A DNA stretch of 29,260 nucleotides from Bog-564 sp035509915 (GCA_035509915.1 DATKIB010000030.1:1-29260); one strand, 5' to 3'; positions 8,974 to 17,104 are shown, numbered from the stretch's first letter. Numbers and translations: made by a program. The notes: a model not told the origin generated them from the sequence alone.

Positions 8974-10085
8974 CGCCGATCATCCCCGAGGGAGGCGGTG
9001 ACGACGTACTCGTCCGGTCCGGGCACGAGCTGTTGGATCACCTCTACGAGCGCCGTAGCGGAGTCCGGCCCGGCCGCGCGGGCGGCCTCGAGCTGCGAAC
9101 GCATGTCGGCGCCGCCTCGACGCACTTCCGGGCCGGCGAATCCGTGGCGTCGCATCAGGTGCACCCAGGTCGCGGGGTGGAGAGGTCGCCCTGGCACGAG
9201 GTCGGCCACGAGCGGGTCACACGTGCGATCCCAGGCCTGCGGGGTGAGAGATGCCACCACGAGCACCGCACCAGGGCGCATGTGCGCCGAGAGCAATGAG
9301 AGAAGCTCGTCGCAATGCTTCGGGCCCAGCCACTGCACGGTGTCCTCGAGCACGGCCCCTGCGATCCCATCGTCCATGAGGGTGCTCAGATGCTCGTGCA
9401 GTGCGCGGGCCTTGGCGTCGGGCCCCCATGCGGGAGCGTCCTCGCCGCGACCTGCGTCGGAGCCGATCCAGTAGGCGTCTATCCCGGCGTCGCGAAGCGC
9501 CCTCGTCGTGCTCCCGCCGTCGTCGTCGCACAGCACGCGCCCAGCTGCTCCTTCGAGCGCCGACGACGCCATCCCTGCCCACCATCTGTCGCGCTGGTCG
9601 AAACGTACGACGACCCCCTCCAATGCCGACGGCGCGATGGGCGACACCTCGCTGTGCAGCTGCTCGAGATCGTCCGCCACGACGTGGAGGGCTCTAGCCA
9701 CCGCCAAGGTGAACTTCGTCGTCTGTGCTGCGAAGAAGCGCACGTACCAGCCCACCGACGCCCGTACGACACGCTTGACCTGCGCGCCACCGGGCCTCCG
9801 AGACCCGACAGGTACCTGCATGTCGATGGCGGCGCTCTCGTCCACCGCATCCAGCGCCCTTCGCACGGCGGTGCTGCCCCCACTCGGGAGCAGCCGCGAG
9901 TAGGCATCCTCCACCTCTGTCTCGAACCAGCCGGGGACGTCGCCCGACGCGCGCCGCTGAGCGACCTCGGCGTCCACCTCGGAGAGCGCCCTTTGCAGAA
10001 CCGCTCTGCGGTTTTGGTCGCTCACGCCAGCACCGACGGCCGAGGGGACCACTTCGGACGGTGCTCGAGGGATGCCACCTGACAC
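8970..10085 (-). CDS. Methyltransferase-like protein with degenerate SAM motif
   Basis: 371 aa from GTG 10085. The layout matches methyltransferases often found in O-antigen ABC-transporter loci: a helical stalk with RASVGWYVRFFAAQTTKF and then LEQLHSEV, followed by a class I Rossmann domain. The C-terminal part keeps family features: VLEDTVQWLGPKHCDELLS in the place of the usual Q/E-W/E-HL block, MRPGAVLVV, and PLHPATWVHLMRRHGF. The expected SAM motif I (VLDxGCGxGE) is replaced by VLCDDDGGSTTRAL, which lacks the glycine pattern. It may bind SAM poorly or act as a non-catalytic length or termination factor; that is inference. It is the head of the TTGA/GTGA/TTGA-coupled run to 5175 and has a GAGGTG-type ribosome site upstream. 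Confidence 0.65.
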   Translation of the reverse strand: MSGGIPRAPSEVVPSAVGAGVSDQNRRAVLQRALSEVDAEVAQRRASGDVPGWFETEVEDAYSRLLPSGGSTAVRRALDAVDESAAIDMQVPVGSRRPGGAQVKRVVRASVGWYVRFFAAQTTKFTLAVARALHVVADDLEQLHSEVSPIAPSALEGVVVRFDQRDRWWAGMASSALEGAAGRVLCDDDGGSTTRALRDAGIDAYWIGSDAGRGEDAPAWGPDAKARALHEHLSTLMDDGIAGAVLEDTVQWLGPKHCDELLSLLSAHMRPGAVLVVASLTPQAWDRTCDPLVADLVPGRPLHPATWVHLMRRHGFAGPEVRRGGADMRSQLEAARAAGPDSATALVEVIQQLVPGPDEYVVTASLGDDRR

Positions 10086-10113
10086 GGGCGCAACTTTGGC
10101 ACCTCGCCCGGGC

Positions 10114-10860
10114 CTAGGTGCTCCGGGCCCGTCGGTGGACCGCAGAGCGAAGTGGCTCTGCGACCCGCCGCAGGGGCCTTCCCAGCCTGTGGGCGTGGTC
10201 GCCCATCACGAGGTGAGCAGCGCGTGCCGCCGCGTGCTCTGCGTGGTACGCGGCGCGTTCGATCCTGACAGCGAGGAGCCGATCACGCTCGCGGGGATCG
10301 GTCTCCCTCGGGCCGAGCGGGGTGACCAGCGTGGCCGGCTCGCGGATCCCCCCCCTCGCGTGCGCCGGCAGGACCTCTACTGCCACGAGCGCCTCGGGCA
10401 CGCCCGCCACCTCGGCTACCAGAGCCCGCTCCTCCTCACTTGCGACCACCACCTCGTGCGCAGCGCGCCGGAGGCAGCGCAGCTCGAAGGCGACGAGGTC
10501 GGGCCGGCTCCCGAGCAGCAAGGTGACCTTCCGGTACCGCCGGAGCGCCGCCCGGACGAGGGACGCTTCTGCTCTCGTCCGCCACGGCCGAGAGCCACCT
10601 GGGAAGGGGACGCCCTCCTCGAGGCACAACACCACTTGGTCTGCTCCCGTCGAGCTGCCAAGCCGCCAGAGAGTCCTCGCAGCCCCTATCCCGGTCATCG
10701 ACGCGTGCAGATGGGCCGCGCTCGGCCGCGGGGACACCACCACGACCCCCTCCGAGCGCGCCAGGGTTCGGCCGACCGCCGCAAGTGTCGCGGCGGCGGC
10801 CCGTCCTGGCACGGGCGGATAGCTCCCCGCTACGACGACCTTGCTCTGCTGGTTGCTCAC
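10114..10860 (-). CDS. GT-B-like half protein, function unknown
   Basis: 248 aa. The start is set by the GTGA overlap at 10857-10860 with the upstream GT4; the open frame extends further upstream only as a shadow of that gene. It begins KVVVAGSYPPVPGRAAAATL, a first beta strand and glycine loop like the N-terminal domain of GT4 enzymes, then ADQVVLCLEEGVPFPG and VTLLLGSRPDLVAFELR. No EX7E motif and no second Rossmann domain are present, and the length is about two thirds of a GT-B enzyme. The C-terminal 70 residues are rich in arginine and alanine. It may be a reduced glycosyltransferase acting as a partner subunit, or an unrelated Rossmann protein. Position inside the operon argues for a glycan role. 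Confidence 0.6.
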   Translation of the reverse strand: MSNQQSKVVVAGSYPPVPGRAAAATLAAVGRTLARSEGVVVVSPRPSAAHLHASMTGIGAARTLWRLGSSTGADQVVLCLEEGVPFPGGSRPWRTRAEASLVRAALRRYRKVTLLLGSRPDLVAFELRCLRRAAHEVVVASEEERALVAEVAGVPEALVAVEVLPAHARGGIREPATLVTPLGPRETDPRERDRLLAVRIERAAYHAEHAAARAAHLVMGDHAHRLGRPLRRVAEPLRSAVHRRARST

Positions 10861-12080
10861 GAGCCTGCCCACGAGCCTGTCGGCGCGATCTTGCGGAGGC
10901 TCGTCTCCATCCTGTCGAGCACCACGTCCCAGGAGTACTCGGCGAGGACGTAGCTCCGCCCGCGCTCTGCCATCGACCGGGCCTCCGCGGGTGACCGCGA
11001 CAACGAGAGAAGCTGCTCGACGAGCTCCTCGGCGCCGTCGAACAGCAGTCCCCCTCCCGAGCGCTTGCAGTGCCACGCCACCACCGCGCCGTCGGCAGTG
11101 GCGAGCACCGGGGTTCCTGCCAACCACGCCTCCATGACCGATCGGGAGAAGCTCTCCATCCTGCTCGGCTGGACGTAAGCCGCGGCTGCGGCGAAAGCAT
11201 CGTCGCGCTCGGCGGCCGAGACGAAGCCGAGGTCCAGCACTCTCCCGGCGAGCCCGGCGGGCACATGCACCTCGCCCGCTCCTATGGTCACGAGGTCCAG
11301 CTCGACGCCCGCCTTCACCGCCAACTCGTATGCATCGAGGAGCCAATGCCAGCCCTTGCCGCCCTCGCGCCTGCCGGCGTAGAGGACGAAGGGGCGCTCT
11401 ATCCCATGACGGGCACGGAACCCTTCTGGGTCGTACGAGGACGGCACGTCCACACCCGCCCCCGTCACCACGTGGTGCTCGGAGACGTCGCCGAGACTGT
11501 GGGCGAGCTCGTGCTCCGGCTCCGAGAGGAACCAAACGGCGGCCGGGTCCGAGAGGACCGGACGCAGCACGTCCAGGCGCGCGTAGGTCTCGTCGTGCAG
11601 GCACGGGACCACCACGGAGCGTTCCGGAGCTGCTCGAAGGCACACCGAGGTGTTCCAGAACAGGTAGGGGGAGAAGACGACGGCGTCGAACTCCTGCGAG
11701 TGCTGGAGGAGGTGATGGAAGAGATCCGGGGCCCGGAACTGGAACCCGAGCCAAGAGATCTGCTCGTCGAGACTCGGCACCTCGTCGCCCTCGATCGAAT
11801 CCTGTGCGCGGCGAGCGACGCGCGATGGATCGCGGACCGTCGGGAAACGACGCACGAGGAGCCCGTTCTCCTCGCTGGCACCCTCGGGGAGCGCGTTCGC
11901 CCACGTGAAATGGTCGACAGCGCAGGTCGTGAGCACCTCTACGTCCCAACCCCGAGACGACAGTCCCAGGGCAATCTCCGCGCAGACCGCCTCGGACCCG
12001 CCCACGACGCCGGGGCCGTATCGGGTGGGCACGAGCGCGACACGCCCGGTCGCTCCGTCGTTTGCCTTTGTGCCCTCCAC
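10857..12080 (-). CDS. Glycosyltransferase family 4
   Basis: 407 aa from GTG 12080, which lies 8 bp past the wzt stop; a much longer open frame upstream is a shadow of wzt and wzm. The N-domain opens VALVPTRYGPGVVGGSEAVC (14-33), where the GGSE loop is typical of GT4 acceptor domains. The C-domain has FVLYAGRREGGKGWHWLLDA (231-250) and EX7E at E309/E317 inside PSRMESFSRSVMEAWLAG. It follows wzm and wzt directly and its stop overlaps the next start as GTGA, so it belongs to the exporter operon. A role in making the transported glycan is inferred; the donor is unknown. Confidence 0.86.
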   Translation of the reverse strand: MEGTKANDGATGRVALVPTRYGPGVVGGSEAVCAEIALGLSSRGWDVEVLTTCAVDHFTWANALPEGASEENGLLVRRFPTVRDPSRVARRAQDSIEGDEVPSLDEQISWLGFQFRAPDLFHHLLQHSQEFDAVVFSPYLFWNTSVCLRAAPERSVVVPCLHDETYARLDVLRPVLSDPAAVWFLSEPEHELAHSLGDVSEHHVVTGAGVDVPSSYDPEGFRARHGIERPFVLYAGRREGGKGWHWLLDAYELAVKAGVELDLVTIGAGEVHVPAGLAGRVLDLGFVSAAERDDAFAAAAAYVQPSRMESFSRSVMEAWLAGTPVLATADGAVVAWHCKRSGGGLLFDGAEELVEQLLSLSRSPAEARSMAERGRSYVLAEYSWDVVLDRMETSLRKIAPTGSWAGS

Positions 12081-12088
12081 CGCTCGGC

Positions 12089-13306
12089 TCAGATCGAAGG
12101 CCAGACGAAATCTGCGTGGAGGTCGAGCGCCACAGAGCCGCGGGAACGGGCTTGGTTCATAACGTCGAACGTTCCCTTGTTCTCCCAGCGGTCGTAGACG
12201 ATCCCGCGGCTGCTGCTGATCCCCACTCCCACTATGTAGGAGCCGTCGAGGAGAGGGATGCTGTCGAAGGAGAAGTCGACACGTCCCGCACCGACCGGCG
12301 CGTCGAACGGTTTGTCGAGAACCGACGTGTCCGAGGCGAACACGAGCCCGCCGTTCGGATCCGTGATCTCGATGGTGAAGACGACCCCGTCGATCGGCTC
12401 TGTCGCCTCGAAGTTCATACGCACCGAGAGTGGCTCCCCGGGGAGCATGTAAGGACGGCTCCCCATCCCAGGATGTTCGATGTCGAGGGCGGTGATGAGT
12501 ATCGGGCGGTGCACGAGGGCGCGGTCCTGGACCTCGGGATCCGAATCCTCGGAGTCGGCGGCGGCCGCCGATTTCAGCAGGTGCTCGTGGTAGATGTGAA
12601 TGGCCTCGGCGGCAGTCCCCTCTCCCACCATCTTCCCGTCGTTGAGCACCATCCCGCGATCGCAGACCTGGCGGACCAGATCGGGGGAGTGGGTGACGAA
12701 CACGATCGTGCGGCCGTCCTCTTGGAACTCCTTGATCCGCGCCAGGCACTTGCGGGAGAAGTCCTCGTCCCCGACAGCGAGGACCTCGTCGACCACCAGG
12801 ATGTCCGGGTCGACGTTCACCGCGACTGCGAAGCCGAGGCGCACGTACATGCCCGAGGAGTAGTACTTCACCTGGTTGTCGATGAAGTGTTCCAACTCGG
12901 CGAACGCGACTATCTCGTCGAAGCGGCGATCCACCTCCTTTGTGGACAGGCCGAGCAACGAGGCGTTGAGGTAGATGTTCTCCCGGCCCGAGAGCTCGGG
13001 CTGGAAGCCTGCACCGAGCTCCAGCACGGCAGCGACCTGCCCGCGCACGACCACCTTGCCATCGGTCGGCTGGAGGATCCCGGTGATGCACTTGAGCAGA
13101 GTGGACTTGCCCGAGCCGTTGCGGCCGACGATTCCCATCGTGTAGCCCTCGTTGACCTCTACGCTCACGTTCCTCAGGGCCCAGAAGTCCTCGTAAGGAT
13201 TGCGCCCGGCGTGAAGGACCTTCTCCTTCAGCGAGTAGTACTTCTGGTGGTAGAGCCGGAACCGCTTGGAGACGTCGACGACGTCCACTGCGGTGTTGGC
13301 ACCCAC
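12089..13306 (-). CDS. wzt: ABC transporter ATPase for surface glycan export, with C-terminal Wzt domain
   Basis: 405 aa from GTG 13306, 6 bp after wzm. The ATPase part (about 1-240) has Walker A GRNGSGKST at 61-69, a signature loop in the form YYSSGMYVRLGFA, and Walker B DILVVDEVLAVGDE, the form usual in the O-antigen/teichoic-acid exporter branch. An extra domain (about 265-405) has the beta-strand pattern of Wzt C-terminal glycan-binding domains, for example GVVFTIEITDPNGGLVFASD and WENKGTFDV. Such a domain recognises the finished chain before export, which implies that the glycan has a specific terminal feature. With Wzm it moves an undecaprenyl-linked glycan across the membrane. Both candidate methyltransferases in the locus could make that terminal mark. 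Confidence 0.93.
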   Translation of the reverse strand: MGANTAVDVVDVSKRFRLYHQKYYSLKEKVLHAGRNPYEDFWALRNVSVEVNEGYTMGIVGRNGSGKSTLLKCITGILQPTDGKVVVRGQVAAVLELGAGFQPELSGRENIYLNASLLGLSTKEVDRRFDEIVAFAELEHFIDNQVKYYSSGMYVRLGFAVAVNVDPDILVVDEVLAVGDEDFSRKCLARIKEFQEDGRTIVFVTHSPDLVRQVCDRGMVLNDGKMVGEGTAAEAIHIYHEHLLKSAAAADSEDSDPEVQDRALVHRPILITALDIEHPGMGSRPYMLPGEPLSVRMNFEATEPIDGVVFTIEITDPNGGLVFASDTSVLDKPFDAPVGAGRVDFSFDSIPLLDGSYIVGVGISSSRGIVYDRWENKGTFDVMNQARSRGSVALDLHADFVWPSI

Positions 13307-13312
13307 TGAGTC

Positions 13313-14347
13313 TCAGAGCTCCTCGGCGAAGTTGCCCTCGAGGCGACCGAAGACCACGAGCGCGCCCAGTAGGAGCACGATTGACACCGCGAAGACGATC
13401 AGGTCTGCACCCACGTACCAGTGGAGCCCGTATCTCGCCATCACGCCGTCTGGAAACGCCTTGTGCGTCACCGTCGAGATCGGATGGACGACGTTGTAGA
13501 ACACGCGCTGGAAGCTCATGACGACGGGGGTGACCGGGTTGGCGAAATAGAGCCACAGCAAGTGGTGCCTCGCCAGCTTGTCGTGGACGTTGCCCGAGAA
13601 CGGGTAGATGCCGGGCACAGCCCAGAACCAGGCCATCAACACGACCTCGACGAGGTGCTGGGTGTCGCGCAGGTAGACGTTGACAGCGGCGAAGAACACT
13701 GAAAGAGCGGCGGCAAATGTGAGTATCGCTGCCAACGCAGGCACCAACAACCAGATGGCGCTCCAGTCGGGACGGTGCCAGAAGGCGAACATGAACACGA
13801 TCAGGACGATCGACTGGAACAGGAAGAACATGAACGCCGAGCCGACCGAGGCCAGAGCAAGGATCTCTCGGGGGAACGAGACCTTCTTCACTATGCCGGC
13901 GTTGACGACGATCGTGGACGTGGCGCCTAGCACCGACGTCTGGAACAGGTTCCAGACGAGCATCGCCGCGAACATGTAGATGACGAACTTGGGGATCCCG
14001 TTCGGCAGGAAGAAGGTGAACAGGATGTAGAACACCGCCAGGGTCAGAGCCGGGTTGAGCATGGACCACAGGAACCCGAGGAAGGAGTTCTTGTACTTGA
14101 CCTTTATCTCTTTGCGCACGAGAAACACGAACAGCTCCCGGCAACGCCACAGCTCGACCATCCGCTGGCTGAGGCTCACCCTGGCCGCTACGACTCTCGT
14201 GGCCTTGTGACCTCGAGCGGCCGCCCTGGCCGCGCGTATCTCCAGGTCGCGATCTGCCAGGCCGAGGGCGGTGCCTTCCCTCTGCTCCGGCCCCTCGGCG
14301 TCGTGTCTGGGGGCCTCGGCCGCGCGGTCGGCCTGTACCTCGGTCAT
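13313..14347 (-). CDS. wzm: ABC-2 type permease for surface glycan export
   Basis: 344 aa from ATG 14347. The core matches Wzm/TagG permeases: VRKEIKVKYKNSFLGFLWSM just before the first membrane span, then about six hydrophobic spans, among them PALTLAVFYILFTFFLP, FMFFLFQSIVLIVFMFAFW and ADLIVFAVSIVLLLGALVVF, with YLRDTQHLVEVVLMAWFW in between. It is longer than usual because of about 60 hydrophilic, charge-rich residues before the core. This may be a true cytoplasmic extension, or the real start may be later; I see no strong internal ATG that would settle it. It forms the membrane channel for Wzt and is the first gene of the exporter operon, divergent from the propeller-CHAP gene. Confidence 0.92.
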   Translation of the reverse strand: MTEVQADRAAEAPRHDAEGPEQREGTALGLADRDLEIRAARAAARGHKATRVVAARVSLSQRMVELWRCRELFVFLVRKEIKVKYKNSFLGFLWSMLNPALTLAVFYILFTFFLPNGIPKFVIYMFAAMLVWNLFQTSVLGATSTIVVNAGIVKKVSFPREILALASVGSAFMFFLFQSIVLIVFMFAFWHRPDWSAIWLLVPALAAILTFAAALSVFFAAVNVYLRDTQHLVEVVLMAWFWAVPGIYPFSGNVHDKLARHHLLWLYFANPVTPVVMSFQRVFYNVVHPISTVTHKAFPDGVMARYGLHWYVGADLIVFAVSIVLLLGALVVFGRLEGNFAEEL

Positions 14348-14401
14348 CCTCGCGAGGCTACCCGGGTTGCATGTACATCCGATGACAATGCCGCCAATTC
14401 G

Positions 14402-14430
14402 GTGACATGGCTTTCCCTGCCCCCTAGGAT
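14402..14430 (+). promoter_or_regulatory. Likely sigma-70 type promoter of the propeller-CHAP gene
   Basis: GTGACA at 14402-14407 matches the -35 consensus in five of six positions. A 17-nt spacer follows, then TAGGAT at 14425-14430, which fits the actinobacterial -10 pattern TANNNT. Transcription would begin near 14437, giving a leader of about 39 nt to GTG 14476 and making the earlier in-frame GTG at 14443 less likely as start. It sits in the 128-bp gap divergent from wzm. Confidence 0.55.
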
Positions 14431-14475
14431 TCGCCCCGCTTTGTGTTCGGACGACTTCCCCGGGGCAGCTGGATT

Positions 14476-16236
14476 GTGAAACTCAACCAAATGGTGGCCC
14501 GCTGGACGCGGCGTGGCGCCGGCGCCCTCGCCGGGACACTCCTGGCGGTCGGGTTCTACACCTCCCACCCTGCCGACGCGTACTCGGGTTCGCCCGCGGG
14601 CGCCACACCGACCGGCACGGCAGTTCATTTCGACGAATTCGTCAACGACGGTGCCGGCGGCCACCTGTGGAACCAGTACGACCAGACTGTCGACGCTGCG
14701 GGTCCCGACATCATCGGGCGCGCCTCGGCGGTCAACTTCGGTCCGAGTGTCCTCGACGTCTTCACCACCAGCGCGAACGGCGACCTCGTCGACTGGATCA
14801 ACGACGGGCTCCAGGGACGGGTCTGGAACGCGTATGACCTGACGCAGACCGCCGGCGCAGGGAGGCAGGTAGCGGGAAGCCCGGCCGCGATCGTGGTCAA
14901 CGGTGTGATCCACGTGTTCGTGGAAGCTGCGGGCCGCGATCTCGTCGAGTACGTGAGCGACGGCACCAACGGCCACGTCTGGAACGCGTACGACTTGAGC
15001 ACCGCCGCCAACGGAGGCAGTCCCCTCGACGGCGATCCCACCGTCGTCGACGACGGTGGGATCATCCGCGTATTCGTCCGGGCGTTCAGCGGTGACCTCG
15101 TCGAGTATGCCGACGACGGCGCCTCGGGGGCGCAGTGGAACGCTTACGATCTGTCCTCGACCGCGGCTGGCGGCGGGCCCGTGGGTGGCGACCCCTCCGC
15201 CGTGCTCTACAACGGGAAGACCGTGCACGTGTACGTGGGCTCCGCCTCGGGAGACCTGATCGAGTACGTGGACGACCACGCGAGCGGGCAGCTTTGGAAC
15301 GCCTACGACCAGACCCAGGGTGCGGGAGGCGGCGTCCAGATCGAAGGAGATCCGGCGGCCGTCGTGGACGGTGCCGTCGTGCACGTGTACGCGGGCTCGG
15401 CCACCGGAGACCTCGTCGAGTTCGTGAACGACGACCTTCACGGGCATCTGTGGAACACCTACGACCACACGACGGACGCCGGCGGTGGCGTACAGCTCGT
15501 CGGAGACCCGGCCGCAGTGCTCTACGGACCCGTCGTGCACGTGTACGTGAGGTCCCTTTCTGACCACCTCGTCGAATTCGTGAACGACGACGCGGGCGGG
15601 CACCTTTGGAACGCCTACGACCAGACCGACTACGCCGGTGGGGGGACGGACATCTCCACCGACCCTTCGGCGATCCTCTACGGAGGCTCTCAGGTGCACG
15701 TCTATGTGGGAGGACCCTCTTCGGGTCTTGCGGACAACGTCGTCGCCCTGGCGGAGACCCAGGACCAGTACGACGGCGCGGTGGTGGAGAGCCCGCCCGA
15801 CTCCAATTGCAACGGGTACACGGCCTACTTCGGCCGCGGTTCGACCGCCGGCTGTGCCCCCGGCACCAGCGCCGAGGAATGGTGCTCGGACTTCTCCCAG
15901 TGGGTCTGGACGTTGAACGGCATCGACACGGCGGGGATCACCGGCTACGCCTTCACCTTCGTCCAGTGGGGCGAGAATCACGGGACGTTCCAGCCCGGGT
16001 CGACCAACTCCCCCGAACCCGGCGACGCAGTGGTCTGGGGATCGATGGCGCAGGGGTACGCCGCCCATGTCGGCCTCGTCGTAGGGGTCAAGGACGGCGA
16101 CATCGACATGGTCTCGGGGAACTCGGGCCCAGTCGACGCGTCGGGAAACGTGGTCTCGGTGTGGGAGACGGGCTATTTCGACCCGGCGAGCTCGACGGAC
16201 AGCGGCTACCCGATCCTCGGCTACGTGGCCCCCTGA
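14476..16236 (+). CDS. Secreted seven-repeat propeller protein with C-terminal CHAP hydrolase domain
   Basis: 586 aa from GTG 14476; in-frame GTG 14443 and ATG 14491 are alternatives. A signal peptide is clear: RWTRR, the hydrophobic run ALAGTLLAVGFYT, and an AxA-type cut after A35 (PADA/YS). Residues 51-415 are seven copies of a 52-residue repeat (starts at 51, 103, 155, 207, 260, 312, 364) with the pattern DLVEYVxDG, WNAYD, GDPAAV, VHVYV, which suits a seven-bladed lectin-like beta propeller. Residues about 440-586 fit a CHAP amidase/endopeptidase: Cys470 in EEWCSDFSQWVW, PEPGDAVVW, His531 in AAHVGLVVGV and Asn549 in SGNSG. The protein should act outside the membrane, cleaving peptidoglycan, with the propeller binding sugar or wall. 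It ends 6 bp from convergent clpP. Confidence 0.85.
   Translation: MKLNQMVARWTRRGAGALAGTLLAVGFYTSHPADAYSGSPAGATPTGTAVHFDEFVNDGAGGHLWNQYDQTVDAAGPDIIGRASAVNFGPSVLDVFTTSANGDLVDWINDGLQGRVWNAYDLTQTAGAGRQVAGSPAAIVVNGVIHVFVEAAGRDLVEYVSDGTNGHVWNAYDLSTAANGGSPLDGDPTVVDDGGIIRVFVRAFSGDLVEYADDGASGAQWNAYDLSSTAAGGGPVGGDPSAVLYNGKTVHVYVGSASGDLIEYVDDHASGQLWNAYDQTQGAGGGVQIEGDPAAVVDGAVVHVYAGSATGDLVEFVNDDLHGHLWNTYDHTTDAGGGVQLVGDPAAVLYGPVVHVYVRSLSDHLVEFVNDDAGGHLWNAYDQTDYAGGGTDISTDPSAILYGGSQVHVYVGGPSSGLADNVVALAETQDQYDGAVVESPPDSNCNGYTAYFGRGSTAGCAPGTSAEEWCSDFSQWVWTLNGIDTAGITGYAFTFVQWGENHGTFQPGSTNSPEPGDAVVWGSMAQGYAAHVGLVVGVKDGDIDMVSGNSGPVDASGNVVSVWETGYFDPASSTDSGYPILGYVAP
14626..15720 (+). repeat. Seven in-frame coding repeats of about 156 bp
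   Basis: Seven consecutive units of 52-53 codons encode the propeller part of the CHAP protein. Each has the order DLVE(Y/F), (N/D)DG or DD, (L/V)WNAYD, GGG, GDPAAV, then VHVYV. The first and last units are the most divergent. The units are conserved in protein more than in DNA, so they are an old internal duplication and not a recent expansion. Confidence 0.9.
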
Positions 16237-16242
16237 GGAGCG

Positions 16243-16881
16243 CTACTGGGCGACCTCGGCGACCGAGTGCTCGATCACCCGGTCGATGAACCCGTAGTCG
16301 TTGGCTTCCTCCGCGGTAAACCAGCGGTCGCGGTCTGAGTCCGCCTCTATGCGCTCCACGGTCTGCCCGGTGTGGAAAGAGATCCTCTCCGCCATCATCC
16401 GCTTGAGGTACACGATCTGTTCCGCCTGGATGGCGATGTCGGTCGCCTGACCCTGCATTTGCCCCGAAGGCTGGTGCATGAGGATGCGGCTGTGTGGGAG
16501 GGCGAAGCGCTTCCCCGGAGCGCCGGCGCACAGCAGGAACTGTCCCATCGAGGCCGCCAGGCCGACACATATGGTGCTCACGTCGCAACTCACGTACTGC
16601 ATCGTGTCGTAGATGGCGAGGCCGTCCGTCACCGATCCGCCTGGGGAGTTGATGTAGAGGGCGATGTCCCGCTCTGCGTTCTCCGCTGCCAGCAAGAGCA
16701 GCTGGGAGCAGACGAGGTTGGCGAGGTGCTCGTCGACCGCGCTCCCGAGGAAGATGATCCGCTCCTTGAGCAGGCGCTGGAACACGTCGGCCGCCGCGAG
16801 ATCCGGGCTCATCGGCGACCGCATCTGCGCCCCTGCAGCGGCGCCTTGCGCGGATGTGTCGGGAAAGCTGTGCTTGGGCAT
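16243..16881 (-). CDS. clpP: ATP-dependent Clp protease proteolytic subunit
   Basis: 212 aa from ATG 16881, preceded by the ribosome site AGGGAG six bases upstream; the open frame continues further but without that signal. ClpP is the serine protease chamber that degrades proteins fed by ClpX or ClpC. The catalytic triad is visible: Ser111 in GLAASMGQFL, His136 in ILMHQPSG and Asp185 in SDRDRWFTA. INSPGGSVTDGLAIYDTM marks the family. GQMQGQATDIAIQAEQI resembles the ClpP2 branch of actinobacteria. The gene stands alone here, without tig, a second clpP or clpX beside it, so it may be an extra paralogue. It is divergent from tRNA-Leu. Confidence 0.95.
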   Translation of the reverse strand: MPKHSFPDTSAQGAAAGAQMRSPMSPDLAAADVFQRLLKERIIFLGSAVDEHLANLVCSQLLLLAAENAERDIALYINSPGGSVTDGLAIYDTMQYVSCDVSTICVGLAASMGQFLLCAGAPGKRFALPHSRILMHQPSGQMQGQATDIAIQAEQIVYLKRMMAERISFHTGQTVERIEADSDRDRWFTAEEANDYGFIDRVIEHSVAEVAQ

Positions 16882-17020
16882 CTGTTGCTCCCTGTGTCGA
16901 GCAGCCGAGGAACCGTCGAGCCGCTGCCGAAGCCGGGCCGCGGCCTCGAGCGCTGCGAGCTCTCGTCGTAGGAGGCTACCGGGTGAGGGGGCTAGGGTGA
17001 GCCAGGCAGTCGAGCAGAGA

Positions 17021-17102
17021 GCGGGTGTGGCGGAACTGGTAGACGCGCCGGGTTTAGGACCCGGTCCCTTCGGGGGTGGAGGTTCGAGTCCTCTCGCCCG
17101 CA
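17021..17102 (+). tRNA. tRNA-Leu(UAG)
   Basis: An 82-nt cloverleaf. The acceptor arm GCGGGTG pairs with CGCCCGC (one G-U pair). The anticodon stem CCGGG/CCCGG encloses loop TTTAGGA with anticodon TAG at 17055-17057. A longer variable arm follows (TCCCTTCGGGGG region), as expected for a class II leucine tRNA. The T-arm has GTTCGAGTC. The discriminator base is A17102. CCA is not encoded, so it must be added after processing. Confidence 0.95.
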
Positions 17103-17104
17103 CG

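Noticed and set aside
13490..13506. TAGAAC words in wzm as further KstR sites
   Set aside because: They lack the AACnnGTT core (TAGAACACGCG and similar) and are inside coding sequence.
10857..14150. 1097-codon open frame on minus spanning wzm, wzt and a GT4
   Set aside because: Only its last 407 codons encode protein-like sequence (the GT4 from 12080). The rest runs out of frame through wzm and wzt, a common artefact of high GC.
14443..14475. GTG 14443 as start of the propeller-CHAP protein
   Set aside because: It lies only a few bases after the predicted transcription start and adds residues that do not improve the signal peptide; GTG 14476 fits better, though this is not certain.
14344..16068. 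Open frame of 574 codons on minus, antisense to the propeller-CHAP gene
   Set aside because: It mirrors the seven-fold repeat of the real gene and overlaps its whole length. The plus-strand frame has a signal peptide, repeats and a CHAP domain, while the minus frame shows only a shadow periodicity.
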